From Liolophura sinensis (Eukaryota; Mollusca; Polyplacophora; Chitonida; Chitonidae): a DNA stretch of 64,000 bases. The notes below the pieces were generated by a model, which was not told the DNA's origin, did not search any database, and saw only the letters and a list, made by a program, of their open reading frames with translations. The DNA is taken from positions 49,012,046 to 49,076,045 of the forward strand of contig NC_088302.1 in the NCBI RefSeq assembly GCF_032854445.1. Direction: 5' to 3'. The position numbers were made by a program, and so were the translations under genes. Shown in pieces: positions 39,035 to 53,799 of this stretch (its first letter is position 1; each line of letters opens with the position of its first letter).

Positions 39035-39240
39035 TCACACACTATGTCTGTTTGATGATAATGTTCATCTTATAAGACGGTAGCCATGCTTATGGGTGGA
39101 GGAAATCGCAGTGCTCCGAGTTTACCTGACCAACATCAGGACAAACGACTGAGACCGCGAAAGCTGGATTCGAAAACTGGCCAAAAGACAACAGCAGCTG
39201 TGAATCAGTACTTCAACCACCTTAGCGATTGAGAACCCAC
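39035..39240 (-). repeat. Very decayed SINE-like sequence
   Basis: CTTATAAGACGGTAGCCATG, ATGGGTGGAGGAAATCGCAG and AAAGCTGGATTCGAAAACTG occur in the order expected of a family 1-like body and B-box end read from the tail. Divergence is too high for firm assignment. Confidence 0.45.
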
Positions 39241-41267
39241 TCACTTTAATTGGACTAGGCTACAGAATGCTAGAATTCGTTATGCAAATATATGTAGCCA
39301 ATATGTAATTAGAAAAAGTAAAACATCTAATATATGCATACAGGTGCATGATGAAGTTTAATTTATGACGGGTGAATTGTGCAGAGATGCTCGGATTTGT
39401 CTATTCTCTCTGGGCAATTCGGCAAAATGTAGACGCACGATCCTTACATCAACGGAACACACCTGTACAGCGTATAACCCTAACGCGATGTAGGTGAGGA
39501 TGGGAATGTGAGGTGAATTATGTTGTGATTCCGAGGCGATAATGTACGATTAATCGTGCTAATTAAGTGTTACAAAATTGCAGTGGATCGTGTTTTATAA
39601 CTGAGTGGTGACTATATGTATAGTGTGATGATTAAATGGTGCTGATGTGTGATGATAAATAGCGTAATCATATCCTATATATTCCTTTCAGTAATAAAGT
39701 ATGCGACACGAAAGTCAACAAATGTCCTCATGTATAGAGTAATTAAAGCCGTTTGAAAATTTGGACCCGCATTCATTGTTCATCATTACGTCATAATTGT
39801 GCATACACTTATGGGAGGCTGGGAAATGATGTTAATATGTAATGCACCATGCATACTGTGAAAGAACTCCTACGCTCTGATATAGAAACAGTGAATAATG
39901 AGCTAAGAACACATCGTATTTATGTTCTGTGTTATGTGCCGTATGGATGTAGATATACAGGACTTGGTAAAGTTTGTCCTGGTGTTGATGCCATTGTACA
40001 ATTCATTAAAGCACTGATCTTCGTATTCCCATCTGCTGTAGTTTCGCGCGTGACATTTCGATGTGCATCCCAGTGGATGTGTAATATTAGGGTATATCGC
40101 GGTGGGTGGGTTGTATAGGGCATGTTATGAGAGTGACAAATGGTCAGAGAGTATACTGTGTTTACGTGGCAAATTGCTTGTTGCCCGTCCGACAGCAGAT
40201 AATGCGGCATAGCAGAGTAACGATGTGTCTGTGGATGTCCCCCTCGGGACACGCATATAAATAAATGTACAAAACCTGCAATGGCAGAAATGCTAGCCCG
40301 GCCAAAAGCCTGCTTCCGGTGAAGGTGGCAAGTCTATTAGTGTAGGGGCGCTGTATACGATGTGACGCCGCGAGCTCGTGACGTCAGCTGTTGACATAAG
40401 ATTATTGGATACAAGAGCAACCTCGATGACAGACATACCTATACACCACAGTTTAGTGCATCTTCAACATTTTGTCGCCATAGAGCATTTCATTAAATGT
40501 GCTCAGCTTTGCAAAGTTCCGGGAAGCTAATATGTATCTAATGTTCGTATACCGCATGATTTTAGATTTAAGTCGAATGTAGACACTAATCTGAACTCAC
40601 GGACCCATTTCAGTCTTTTTTTATTTTGCTTTCAAACAATATTTCGGTAAAACATGTATATTCTTAGTGCTGCCTCACTAGAGTACCGTTTGCGTGACTA
40701 TTACTGTTCGTGCGCTATATTCATGTAGCATGATGAACATGTATTCGATCTGAATATGCATGATACCGTACGTTTTAATGGAAATTTATTAATGATAAAT
40801 TGTTGTGTCAGTAACTTTAAATTCCGAAAGAAGCCATTCATTAGTTTGGGATATCGCTTTTGCTGATCTGATATTTCCACAATTACCTGGGTATTATCTG
40901 GGTACAAAGATTACATGTAGCTAAATCCCACAATGCATGCTATCAGTTTTATCATAGAAGATATAATTATGTTTTCCCTTCCTAAAGTATAAAAGAGTAC
41001 AGCAAAGAAAGTAAACGACTGCATGATAATTGGAAAATGGTTACACGCTAAAGGTGAAATCTAGGCTCTTGTCAGTTTTACCTTCTTTAGGGTTTATTCT
41101 AGTAGCAACCTATATCGCCCCTAGCACCACGGCTAAGGTAGAATTAAGTAAAAATCATGAAATGTTAATTACAAATTATTAAATATCACTGATCTAGAGG
41201 CGTCACTAGTAATGCAAGGCGTAGAACAGATTACGTGTGCACATGCATCTTTATGTAACATGTGAGC
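39241..41267. other. Intergenic, nothing recognised
   Basis: Overlapping frames on both strands at 39849-40252 have no recognisable content. No repeat was identified. Confidence 0.45.
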
Positions 41268-41400
41268 TCTTGTTGACTCAGTCTAAAGAGTTTGTCTCGC
41301 TACAGCCTATTGCATCCTGACATTTTTCACACGTTCGAATCCCGCTTTCGTTTGTCTGTGGTTATAAGTATGGATGTACGCCAGGTCCTTGGCTAACTGG
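41268..41400 (+). repeat. Possible third tRNA-derived SINE (head region)
   Basis: GACTCAGTCTAAAGAGTTTG resembles an A box, and CACGTTCGAATCCCGC about 50 bases later matches the B-box consensus closely. GGATGTACGCCAGGTCCTTGG follows as a possible body. No acceptor-stem pairing was found, so it is not called a tRNA gene. Confidence 0.35.
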
Positions 41401-44400
41401 ATATTCGCCTACACCTATAAATATGGCTATATAATTAAGGCTGTACAAAACATAGAATTCGATCAGATACAAATCTAATGTTCTTTTTACTTATGAATAA
41501 ATCAGATTTATGAATTATATTGTGGTTATATAACTGGTTGAGCACAGGTGTGACATTTGTGTGTTATTTGTATATCCTGATTAAACTTTTTCACCTGTCG
41601 ATGATCGTCGCCTGAAGCAATCAGCTCACCTGTGCTTCACGCTGCACACCTGAACACACTTGCGGGCATTGCTGTGTTTGTTCTGAACGCTGACAGCGCT
41701 GTTTACGCCGTGCCTTAGCACAAACCTTCCTAGACTTGTGGACAACTCTATCGACTTCTGCAAACAAAAATTTCCCTCACCTGATTAACACCTTCAGATC
41801 GTTTTCTTTTGATGTTTAATTTTGCGATATCGGTTTTCTATTTCAAACACATTCAACACATTTTTTTATTGCTATCTCAATGGCGTCAGCGTATACATGT
41901 AAATTTTGAAATGTGTTTCTTTAACAATTCAAGGGGAGATGGAATTATTTCGATTTAACATTTCCCGGAATCATGTATACAATACGTTGACATCTATCGA
42001 GTATTTAATGTTAAAATTACTTGCAATAGCGGTGAGGAGGACTTTACTAAGAAATCGCTATTTAGCGATATCGGTTGAACGTATAATTACGGAAAAGAAT
42101 GACTGCTATAACAATTTACATCTATAGCTTAAACTTTGGATTATATTATGGCAATACTCTGCAGGTAGCACTGTATACTCTACAAGAACGTGTTTGAAAG
42201 AAGCTTCATATCATGTGTGGCATACACATTAGAGATATACTAAGCCAGAGATAACACCTACCAAAAACAAAATAGCTTCCAAATTTTAAATGGTGTTAAA
42301 CTGTTGATTTTTTAATCTTTAAGAATAATGTATGGGGTATTTTTACCGTGTATTAAATCTTCCTTGTGTGTGTATATATATGTATTGGGATGTATATAAA
42401 CTGGTATATGACGAGTGTCAGTGTCGAGTTGTCATCACCGGTAACACACTTGTCGTCGGGACGATAACTGCCTGGGACGAGCCACACGTCATAAACCGTG
42501 GATTAGTAAAACCTCCACAAATAGGTCATCTGATTTGAGATTTATGTAAACAAAACTGTCAAGTTAAACTGTTGGACGCTGTCTTCATATAACACGCTGT
42601 GACACTGTGTTCATTCATAACTCTGATGCCTGGTGTGTCTACTCATACATGTACGAGTGTGAAACTATACAGATCAGGTTCGCTTGAAACGTTAGTATAG
42701 ACATATTAGTTCAGGTATTAGTACGCCAAGATTCGGGGTAAAGGGGCACATTGTGGAGTGCTCTTTACTTGGTCATTTTTGTTATCACTATTTAGGAATT
42801 TACAAAATAACCTTCAAATTATATACACGATTTGTAAGATTTGAGCTTGAGCCACACAGTGTATTGAAATACACAGGTTATGTGTTAACCGGTGTGCTGT
42901 GCTTCTTCAGTCAATATCATCAATGCCCCCCTCATCCCAGCCCATCTGATATATGGTATAGGGTGCAGATTCGTGACAAGAAGCCTTGCAACACCAATGC
43001 ACATCTTGCAACCTCGACTTTGTAAAGCCATAATTGTAAATATCTGTTTGTATGGTTATGTTCTGCTGTTTGAATGGCTATGTTTTGTTGTGTGTTTCCT
43101 GGGGCACAATTGATATTATTTCACCTATACCCATTCCATTTTAACATTTTCACGTACACTTGACGTCCATATGTCGCTGTCGTTCTCCAAATATAATTTA
43201 TAGGACTTCTTGCAACCGAGATTTGTTTTGTTTTTTTAATTTACACAATTTTAAAATATATGATGTGATTGTATTTGTCACAAAATTTTGATCCGTCTTT
43301 CTTTTATATAACTACATTCTAAATACCGAGTTATCGTGCATTTGTGTTCCGTGGGAATTTGTGCCTTAATAGAATTATAGGTACATGTACGAGTCCCCTT
43401 GATTCAAACATTACAATCTTATCAGTGCTAGCAGTATATTAAACATGTACATTACCGATACATAAGAAAATTGTACTAAATGTATATACATGTTTGAACG
43501 GCTCTCAGATTGGCGGATTTGGTGATCTGTACAATCTAACAAGAATAAGCGTTCTACATGAATGTATGCCAAAGACAAATATACACATCACGGCGGAGAT
43601 TTTGCTCATCAGATTCTTTCTTGACTGTCATGAATTTTGTTATTAAATGACACTTTTATTGCTGTCATTCTCTGCGTAGCTGTCGTAGTTGTTTGCTGTC
43701 TGGGTGGAGATTCCCTTACATTCGGCCGAGCTTGTTTTCCCTTATCTTCAAATTGAATAGCCCCGGCCGAGTCACATAAAGTAGATCGCTCAGGTGAGAC
43801 CATGTATGGTCAGCTAAACCGGTTTAAGGTGTTAATTTTACGCCGAAAAGGTGATAAAAATTTGCCGATCAAAAGGGCAATAATAGTACATCCTGAGTTG
43901 AAATCATAATAAGTAGCTTATTCCCGCCACCATTTCTTAATCCGTTGTTACCAGAAGAGCCTGTTCAATACGAAGGTTACCTCTTGTTGTCGCCTGCAGA
44001 GAATTCGCTCATTTTAACTCAAATGGCCTGAGATTCTAGAGAGGCATTTCCCGTCCCCGCACCCGTCTGTATTCTCACTAAAGGGATAATATAACCTTTG
44101 GAGACCCTTTCAATGTTTATTACTTCCGCTGGCGTTAGGTTTTAATAGCGAACCTCTTACCCATTCTCTTTATATCCTCACTGTCACGCGCTAAAGGCTT
44201 AGCCCTACTGAATTCATTCTCTGTGAGTTTTGACGGGCCTTCTCAACACCTTCCCTGCTGAATTGTTAATCCAGTATAAGTAAGGTAAACTGTCACCTTC
44301 GTTCAACAGAGCTGTTCAGTAATGTATACAACTGGGTGAAATTCTTCAATGCCTCCGAAATAGGTTCTACTGCCAAGGTGTCGACGAAATTGAGTTCAGG

Positions 44401-47400
44401 TTTTCACTCTTGTTAATACAAACGATTGGAAAGCCGATGGTGAAATGGTCTGCTCAAAGTGTCCGCTGTAGTCTCTCCCTCCTCCCACTCCCAAACCTCA
44501 ATAAAACCTCACTGCCCCAGGGTGTCGCCATTTACACCTCTGATGTGAACAGACAGTTGTAAATTGGTTTGTATTCATCAAGACAAGTATTAAATGTAGC
44601 AGATTGATCCCTCCAGTGAGTAAGCAAGCTGTAATGGAATGTGAGACTTTTGTCTCGCCTTCGGAGCTAACACAGCCTTACTGCAATCATGGTTCAAATG
44701 GAACGGAACCAAATATGGAGTGCACAAGGTGACTGGATTTTAATCCTTTTAACAGTCAGATCATTTTAGATTAATTCAAGGTATGTAATTCAGATAAAAT
44801 ACTAACATTACCTGTATGATTGTTAATCATCAGCCGAAAACTAGAGAAAGGTTGAGTGAAGCAATGACTGTATGTTCCAGTCAGACAGTGAGAGCACTGT
44901 GTTTGGTATCATAGAAGTTCACGTATAAGAAATCTAGTAAAAAATTCTATAAAGTATTTAATTTACTTAATTTAATTTAAAAGTGCTTTATTTATCTGCC
45001 AGCGTCTACAACTGACACTACCTTTAAGCCTCTTGTATAATTGAACGATATGTCGACGACGTGATAGTCAACAATTTACAGCAGACCTACTTAGTTTGTC
45101 ATTAAACTTGAAGACATAAATAAGTATTATCTAAATGAAAAAGAAAACTAAACATTACCCATGTGTTAGAAGAGATTCTTGAAAGTTCTTCAAAACACAT
45201 ATTTATTTCTTTAATTTTTCAACAGAAGAAAACGCATTAAAAAGCTTCAACCTGTTGTAGTAAAATGATATAATTGTTATATATTATTTCAAATATTTAG
45301 TCTTTATGACAATCTTTATCTTATAATTGCGATGGTGTTGAAACTTATTGATTTGGCGAATCGTTTTACGTTAAATCACAGTGGTATAGCATAACGACAT
45401 AGATAAGTCGGTCTTTTGGCCGAGCAGAAAATGGACTTTTGCCTATTCGTATCAGAACTGAGCAGATTTGTTTTTTGGCTATTATAAAAGCAAACAAATT
45501 GTCTACCGTTATGCATGCATATAGACACAAGTGCCGAAATGTATAAGATAACTTATTACACCCTTGCATTTTAACGAATGCTTAAGCCAGGTTTTTTCTT
45601 CTCTCTGATCTTGTTAAGTACTGGACGTGTTACGACAGCGATCAACAAGTTATTGTCGTCTCTGTGTCGTTCTTCTTTACGGAATTTATGGTCATAAAGC
45701 ATCCAGCTACATACGAGTTAATCAGATCAAGTGTGCTGTTAATTCGCGACAGCGTTTTTAACAAATTGCTCCAAGATGAAAATGGCTGACAATGTAGTTT
45801 TCTTGGCGTCACTTGGAAACATACATCACACAATAAAGCCCACTTGTTCAATATTAAAGTCGTACAGGCTATTATTATATTTGCCTTCATATCACAGTTT
45901 GGCTTCCTTTACAATGTCCCTTCATTAAATCGCTTCCACGATGTCGTCTACTTTTGGCCAGAGAGTGCGTGTGTATATGTGATTCCGCCATTTCGTATAC
46001 AGCACCTGGTGTATCATGCAATATACTAGAGACTGTTTCCATTATACAACCAACCAATCCTAGGATTGGTGTGGCCGATTGAACCTTGACACATCGGTGT
46101 CTAAATGAATGGAGCCGTTCGTCTAGGTGGCGGTGAATAAGAGAGAGTCTTGCCACTTCACAATAAACGTGAGTAAAAGCCCGTGTCTGTTGTTTGCTTA
46201 CATTTAATGACCGAGTGACAAAACCCTGGCCTTCAAAAGGCTGCCATCGCGAAGAAAAGCCACGGCTATATATTCAAAGTCTCCCTCGATCGTCTGTGCA
46301 GACAGTTGGCTTATATGCGATTGAATCAGCGGTTTATGCTGTTGTCGGCGCTGCGGGGACGTTACCATTATGACTGTCTCAGCTTGTCTGGCCTTATGAC
46401 GACACGACGTGGACGGAGGTAAGAGCAGATTAAAACTGTACCCTCGTTATTCTGTATGGCTCGATCGTGCCTCCCTGAATTGACATGCTGAATAGGGCTC
46501 CGCGTGAGGCCTGGGACGTAACTAAATCTAGTCCCGTGTCTCACAAAGTTTTTCCCCTACCCTCCCATGGCTCACCTGTACAGGTAGAGCCTCTGCTTGT
46601 CGCATGCATGTGTATGGGTATAGATGTACCGCGATGTAAACACCATCGAACAGTTAGTTGGTCCCTTGTTCCGATACAGTCGGCGGTTTGATGAGACACG
46701 GTTCTTTAAAAAAAGTTCCTACGTCCAAGCTCATGCTGAGACAATTTATCAATATCTCAGAACCCTTTTGCCCCTACATATGTGCACCACAGGTTATACT
46801 CACAATGGCGGCCCAGATATCACAATGGTGTCATCTTACAGCAATATCCTTCAACAGAACCCTCTTTAGGGTTAAGCCACATTTGGGCTACTTGATCCAG
46901 TCATCACATTTACAAGTATGACAAGGCTCAAATATGCAATACCAATGAACAATTAATTGAATCAGCATTTAGGTATACCAGTCGTGTAATTGGCAATTGG
47001 TATTTTTGTCTGTAGTCCGAGTATTATATGTAAGGGTTTTCATGCTAACGCTTAATTTGCAGCATTGGCCACTTCCCCCAAAAGGTGTTTACCTTCTTAA
47101 ACACAATCAAGAAACTTCTGCGATTCACTCATATATGATGTCCAGACTGTTGATATATCCGAATACTCTGAACAGTGTTGCACGAATAGTTAAATGATAT
47201 TTTGATGGCTAGTTTGCTTAGCTATGCCTTTAAACAGTTTTCTGTTAGCAACGAATCGATGAAACTACAACGCAATCCTTTTTCTGATTTGAATGAGTGG
47301 CCTAATGAAAATGGTGCCTTACAGGCTTTGTCTGGAGTGTCAGTTTAAGACAACGTCAACCCAATGACGCCCGAGGCAGACATCAAAACTTTGAAAAGCA

Positions 47401-49370
47401 TTTCACAAAATGCAGGGTACAAATCTCCGGCTGACAGAGCAAGTGCCGGGTTTGATCTCAAGATGCTTAGTTTCCATAAATATATGGGATACTCACTTGG
47501 AGTGTTTTTGTCTTGTAATACATCTCACAATGTTAAGAAAATTAGCCAGTCACTAGCTAACTTTAGATAAAATATTTACATTATATATTATATTATGTTT
47601 ACTTTAAAAGTACATCCTTCAGCCTATTATATAAAAATGGGAGCTTCTTTCGAGGGTATATTATTGAAAAGCAAGTGGGGAATACAAGCTGTAAATATCA
47701 GTCTGGAATATGGCATGATACTATACAGAATTTTAGGAAAGATGAACCTGGCAATATCGATGTTAATCATCTAAAGTGGCTTTAGCTCTTGTGATCGCTT
47801 GAAAGTTTCTCATAACTTGCATAGGACGTCTTCAAACATTTATTATTTATAAACAAGAGAGAAACAGTGGATTTTTTTCTACTCTTGTTTGCGACACATA
47901 ATTGCAATGAAATAGCACTTTTTGATGTATATAAGCCCTTTGAAATGGAAAGCAACTTTCAGTATAACTTAATTTCAGTTGTGTAATAGTGGAGGACTAC
48001 GCTTTGCGTTTCGTGTGTAAACGTTTCGATCTTTCAGCAAATAAGAGTGGTATTCCAACTTCAGCACCGATACGAAGTATCATCTATACGCATTGATTTC
48101 AAAAGATAGACATGGACTACTTTTTGGTTTGTGTACGCTCAGTCCTACGGTTAGCACCACGCATATATTTTACCCATCCTCTCTTTAGAGAACAGCACCA
48201 ATGAAGTTCGCAGAGACCAGAATTTATAGATTCACTTAGGCCTCATCCATAATGTATGTCACAACCGTTGTAATCTAGATTACCCTAACCCTGGAGACTC
48301 CATCATTTCCTAGTGAGACCTTACCTTGTATTATTCCCACGCAGACAACACACACAGGTATCATAGTTTCTAATTGCAGTGGGAGTATTAATATTTATTG
48401 TTATGGTGATACAGTAAAGCTAGTTTGCAGAACCCATGAAACAGCAATCGTCTGCCTTCTGATCACCCTGACTCCATTCTGGAGCTGCGCAGAAAACAAA
48501 ACTTCTGCCGGTGTTTTCTCAGATCGCGATGTCAGGTGAAATAGATTAGGTTAAAAATTTTATACTTACAATATGTATTGATCGTGGGATAACACTAGAT
48601 AGTTACCACGATTAAACCATACAGCACAGCAACCGGAGAGCAGTGATTTGGAAATAAAGTGAGCCATTCCTCGTTATAATTCCTCGTCTCGAAAATATAT
48701 ATAACGCCATGTATGCACTGTTTCCTTAAATAATGGACACCGATTGCAGCAAATAAGTCTGGTCCTGTCTTATGATGACATATATCGCAAATATCAGATG
48801 TTCCTAATTATGACTACATGTCTCTGCAGTCGGATGACAATGTCCCAGTGTACTAGAGTAAATATCGGTGGTATTTTATTCGCACGTTTGTGCCTTTACA
48901 TAATAAAAACCGAAACCGACTTTTAATAGCCGACATAATAAATTTAGTGGACATCTACAGCCAAAAACTCTGGGCTAGGAACAAGATCACTTTGTTATAA
49001 AGCAAAGCAAGAGTGGCATGGCTTGTAGATCGGCGTACGTGTGTACTTCCCCGATCTCTGAAACCAATATATATTAGCCATTAAGGCTGATTGTTCAAAT
49101 CCAGTTCATGTTGGTTGAACTGCAGCTTTACATGTAGAGCAGTCTGTGTGATAACCGTCAAGGACCGTTGACGCTAAATTCATAAACCTGACCGCCGTCA
49201 TATGTGAAATGTTACGGCTCAAATCAGTAACTTAAATGTGGTTTCAATGACAGCGAAGAACTCACCTCTCGAAGACACGTTATTGCAAATCTGGCATACA
49301 CAGAAAACAACCGTGAAACCAGGGGTTTCGCAATTTGGGGTCATTATCACACACATTCATTGCATCAACT
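41401..49370. other. Gene-poor stretch, nothing recognised
   Basis: About 8 kb with only short frames. Slightly GC-richer parts at 43600-44660 and 46080-46700 show no assigned product, SINE or array. Confidence 0.4.
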
Positions 49371-49607
49371 ATGGAACATCCCCTTGTGTTATTGTGCTTT
49401 ACATGTAGGCAAAACCTGATCTAAATACCTTAACATTGATTCCCATACACAAAAGGCAAAGTCATGAATTTCGTGATTTTCGTTAAATGATATAACACCA
49501 ATCAAATAAATAAATAAATTAATTGATATGCACACTGAATATCCATAATGGAACATCCCCGTCCTGTTATTTTGCTATGCATGTGTGCAAAACCTAAGCT
49601 CAATACA
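49371..49607. repeat. Diverged local duplication around a SINE tail remnant
   Basis: ATGGAACATCCCC...TGTTATT.TGCT..CATGT..GCAAAACCT occurs at 49371-49430 and again at 49548-49607. Between them 49490-49520 carries ACACCAATCAAATAAATAAA, the 3' end of SINE family 1. Confidence 0.6.
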
Positions 49608-51269
49608 TGAAGAACTTTTTCAGATACCACCCTTAACATTTACTTTAACATTGCTTTAGTCGCGACGCCGACGTTCAGCGAAAGACGTAAGCTACGTAAG
49701 CTAAAATCAAACAAAGTACGCATAGTTTGTGATGTTATTGAAGTTTATTTTCGAATGTAACCTTTGTCCATACATATTCATACTTGATCCTGAGATAGAA
49801 ATCCATGTTTAAATTACAATGACAACAATTTTTGCTAAACATTTACAAAAAAAATAATAGCTGAAGATTTTACCCTTCGATAACCTTGGAAGAGAAGATC
49901 CGGACTCTATTGTCATTTAGGCCCATACACGTGAAAACACAAGACGATATAAATCTAATTGTCATCATTCAAGCCTTCTCGAGTTATCAAGGACAAAACA
50001 TATATTCCCATCATTCGATTTCCATCATGGATGATCAGTTCAGCATATCTTACACATCTTTCCAAAGGTTACGCCTTATTAACCATGTTGAAAGTATTTT
50101 TTCTTACATTACCTTAATTTACATGGTTATTTCGAGATCGAAGAACAAAGAAATGCGCATCGCTATCAAGTTGCCACGTCAATTTTGGCTCGCAGACTTA
50201 CGTCAATGAGCAACCTCGCCTAAGCAAACACCTTGAACCTTGCTGGATGCAAAAATCTGCCTGATCGCAGAAGGCCGGAGAAGAAGTGGTGAGAGGCAAA
50301 TGTGTTATATGTATAAAGTGTGGCAAGCACAAATCATCACCGAGTTCCACGTTTCTTTTCGAGCCGCTAGTTTCCTTGGCGATCAAACAAGCTACAGAGG
50401 CTGGCATTGCGAGATGCAGCTGGCCTGTACTGGTTAATACTGCGCTAGGCACGCCTCGTGACCCGCCAGTATACACAACTCAACTGGAAGCCAAATGCCA
50501 TCTGTTCAACACCCTTCGCCAACTCAGTGTTTCTCTTAGCAAAATAAAGCCGTCGATCTCACGCAGAGGCTGGCGGCAATTAATTAGAGCGTTCTCTTGA
50601 TGACAAGTGTACTGTGGCCTAGGATCCCGGTCTTCTCCCCTCCCCCTTCGCATCTCCTAGCTGACGCGGACTTACGCCTGCAAGACTTTCTCTCGCCCAG
50701 TTTCGACCATGTGGGAAACGTTAGCACAGCACCGGAACTTCAGCACACCTCAGCACCATAACCGTGCCGCAAGAATATACGAGTATTTATAGTCGGCCAC
50801 ATCGGTTTTTATACAAAGTGCCGTCGTGCAGCTTGCGAGCAGACATCCAGTTGTTACAAGTTTACGTTTCAAACGATATTCCATACCTTGCCGGCCCAAA
50901 ATACAGAGAAACACGTGTACCGAACTGCTCACAGTGCCGCCTTCCATGTCACGTGATCCGGTAAACTTCTTCGTGCTGTTGGCTTGGTCGCGGAGACTAA
51001 CTTTTCTCTTGTGTGGAGATCACAAACTGATGTACGTCCCATGTCTGAGTAGGTTACCGATTATACTTCTTTAACGGCCGGTCTACCTCTCTCTGATAGC
51101 GGACTTGCAAATCAGTGTAAGAAAATACCATTCAATGGGGTTGCTGAAGAGAGGGGAATGTGTTACATAATTAACCCTTTCTCATCCACTTAATGCACCG
51201 CTTATCTGGCAGGACTGAACTGTTCCACGGGAAGGCTGAACCCTTCGTCGAGTGCGCCGGTGTCAGCAT
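49608..51269. other. Intergenic; GC-richer block with overlapping open frames
   Basis: Between 50200 and 50600 several frames are open on both strands, and a CAATTAATTAGAG homeodomain-type site lies near 50577. No protein family is recognisable. Conserved non-coding DNA is one possibility; chance is another. Confidence 0.35.
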
Positions 51270-51890
51270 ATGGATAACGTAACGCATAAGTTGCTCCCGG
51301 TGCGGTGGGCCTGTTTTAGGAACGCTGTAGTACCCACTCGATCATATTCTACCGTCATAACTCAGTTGATTGTTTAACTCACAGTGCCGGGTTGGTCCGT
51401 CAAATCTGTCGTATGATTCCGGTAAAACTCCAGTTGCATCTTCAACTCGACATGTTCCATACCAACTACTCGTGTCGTGGATCCGATTTAGTAAAACCAT
51501 AGATAGCCCATGGTATCGTCTAATGTCTGTAACTCTGTGACATCCTCGGACTCTCCACGTTCCACCTCAACTCCCATGCAGCGTCTTGGGCCTGTTTCAG
51601 TAAAGGTACACAACAGACTATCGTATGCTTTCGGCAACTCTGTTACATCTTCAATTCTCAAAGTTCCTTCCTAACTTCCGGTGCAGTGGACCCATGTTTG
51701 GCAGCGCAATAGAATCAGTCGACTCAGCCTAAATGAACGCAGCTGCATCTTCAACACGCCACGTTCTTTGTCAATCCCGGCGCCGTGGCTCTATATTAGT
51801 AACGCAATATAACTCACCCTGTTGCATGCTACCATTAACTCAGCGTACATCACATGACATTCTCCATTCATTCTGACCAGTCTTAAAATG
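51270..51890. repeat. Degenerate tandem repeat of about 105 bp, 5-6 copies
   Basis: A CATCTTCAACTC-type block recurs at about 51436, 51541, 51646 and 51746, each followed by a CACGTTCC-like word, a CCGGTGC.GTGG-like word and a TTAGTAA-like word. Copies differ by many substitutions, so the array is old. Confidence 0.65.
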
Positions 51891-53799
51891 TAGCGCTCTC
51901 TCGAAACATGGCTTTTGTGTAACTATATAACGTTTAAAATGCCAAGATGGAGCCTTTTGTTTCTGGGAAAGAATGATGTGCATAACCTTGCTACATAAAT
52001 GGTGAAACTGTGTCATATGTTGTATGTAAACACTACAAAAAGGCCACCCAGTACCGTTATTGTGTAGCCCGGTAGTCAGTTATTAGTAGTAATTTAGCTG
52101 ATGACTTCTCGAACGTCTTGTTATACAGGGTAAAATTGTGGGGATATGATTGAAGTATGCTTGTGGTGACGCTATATAGACCTGGGGCGATCAAACGAAA
52201 CAGTATGTCCGCCAAATACCGTACACTGTGTGTTTCCTCCCTAAATTTTCAAGAATGTGTAATATCCACACACTTGATATGGGTTAAATTTTTTCCCATG
52301 TAGATATGCAGCCTTCCGTTACGTGAGCAACCAGTTCTCGCTCATTTACGAAACCTATTTTGACACAGTGATTATCTAGGCGTGAACACTAACCTCATTT
52401 ATACACACGTTATTTTGCCCTCGGGTTCAGGTGTAAGTAGACAGTTAATATGTTGTTTCTACTCGATTAGCTCTGCTTTGTCTCTCAGGGATTAAAAATG
52501 TGTGAAGAAACCAGTTATTGTACATTAGTTTGATGATAAGAGGCCCCGATAACCCTCGCTGGTGGAAGTGAATAGATCAGCGATGCTATCTCACTGTACA
52601 ATCCCTACAGGTGCCCGTTTTGAGACGTTCTCCTGTGTCTTAATGGGACGCACAAAACATATTATTTCACACATTAAGTGCCGTTTCACTGTTTCTTAAT
52701 CTGCAACATTCATTACTCTCTAAGCATCTCATTAATTCTTGCCTGAGTGTCTTTGACGGTCTAATGTTTTGTAACGCGCATTCCTGAAAAACGCCATGAA
52801 AAATTAATATTATTACGCTGGTCGGTTCTGTAAGCAGGTCTGTATGAGGACAGCAGCTGGCAAGGATGGTGATGTATGGCTTATTCTTGTTACATAGAGC
52901 ACGAGGGGCCCACTTTCATGAGAGCTTAGTAAGTCTAGGCCTCATAAAGTCTGTCAGAAATTATGTTGTGTAAGGTATCAATCCATAGCCCTTTAGGATT
53001 ATTACCTCGTGTGTTAAATTGCACGAAAAACTTGTATAAAAAGTTGACTTAGGTAGCTCGGTGAAATTGGCCCACGATGTTTGAAGCAAAATCGTGCTTT
53101 GAAGATAAAAGCCGGTAGATTTAGATATATTTATAGGTATCTCTTTCAGAAAATCATTCACATTGTAATTACCCATACTTGTGAACTCTGATAGTGAGAA
53201 TGGAGTAGTAAGTATATTGCTGCCAAATTTCTTATGGAACTATTTCGCAGCGATTTCGGAACAATGTCAATTGTGTCTGAAAGAGTTATCTATGTACACT
53301 TAGCAATGTCTGTTGTGGTACAGCTCGATGATCTTGTCATCTGTCCAGCTTCCATTATTGATATCAGCACTTTTAACGACTTACGACATTTAGTATATAG
53401 TTCCCTGTTTTTTACTTGTAATGAAGGATTTTGAATTACTGCATGCTACAGTCCTTCCAGTGATGTGGAAAGAGAGTCATGACGTTCAGACAATCGTGAA
53501 CTGATTCAATGTCCATCCGAAGAAGCAAATTCCTTTGTAATAGGAGAGATTAGGGACCAGTTTCGAAGTTGTTTGGCATCGGGAAATAGTATATTCTGTG
53601 CAAACCCCTGTAGCGCCATGCAGTAAACATGCTTATAAAAGCCTGGAAAAGCAGCAGGACAAGGTCGTCCATCATATAGTAATCCGACAGAGGCCAACTG
53701 TTTTGTACACGACAAAAGTGCCATGTAATAACATGGTATTTTTAAATGATTTGAATAGCTGGAAGATTTGCCATTATGTCCTGCACCAACTTTAAAATT
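51891..53799. other. Intergenic, nothing recognised
   Basis: Unique sequence; short frames only. Confidence 0.45.

Noticed and set aside
41268-41360. tRNA gene with TTCGAATCC arm
   Set aside because: No matching acceptor stem or anticodon arm could be found, so it was kept only as a possible SINE head.
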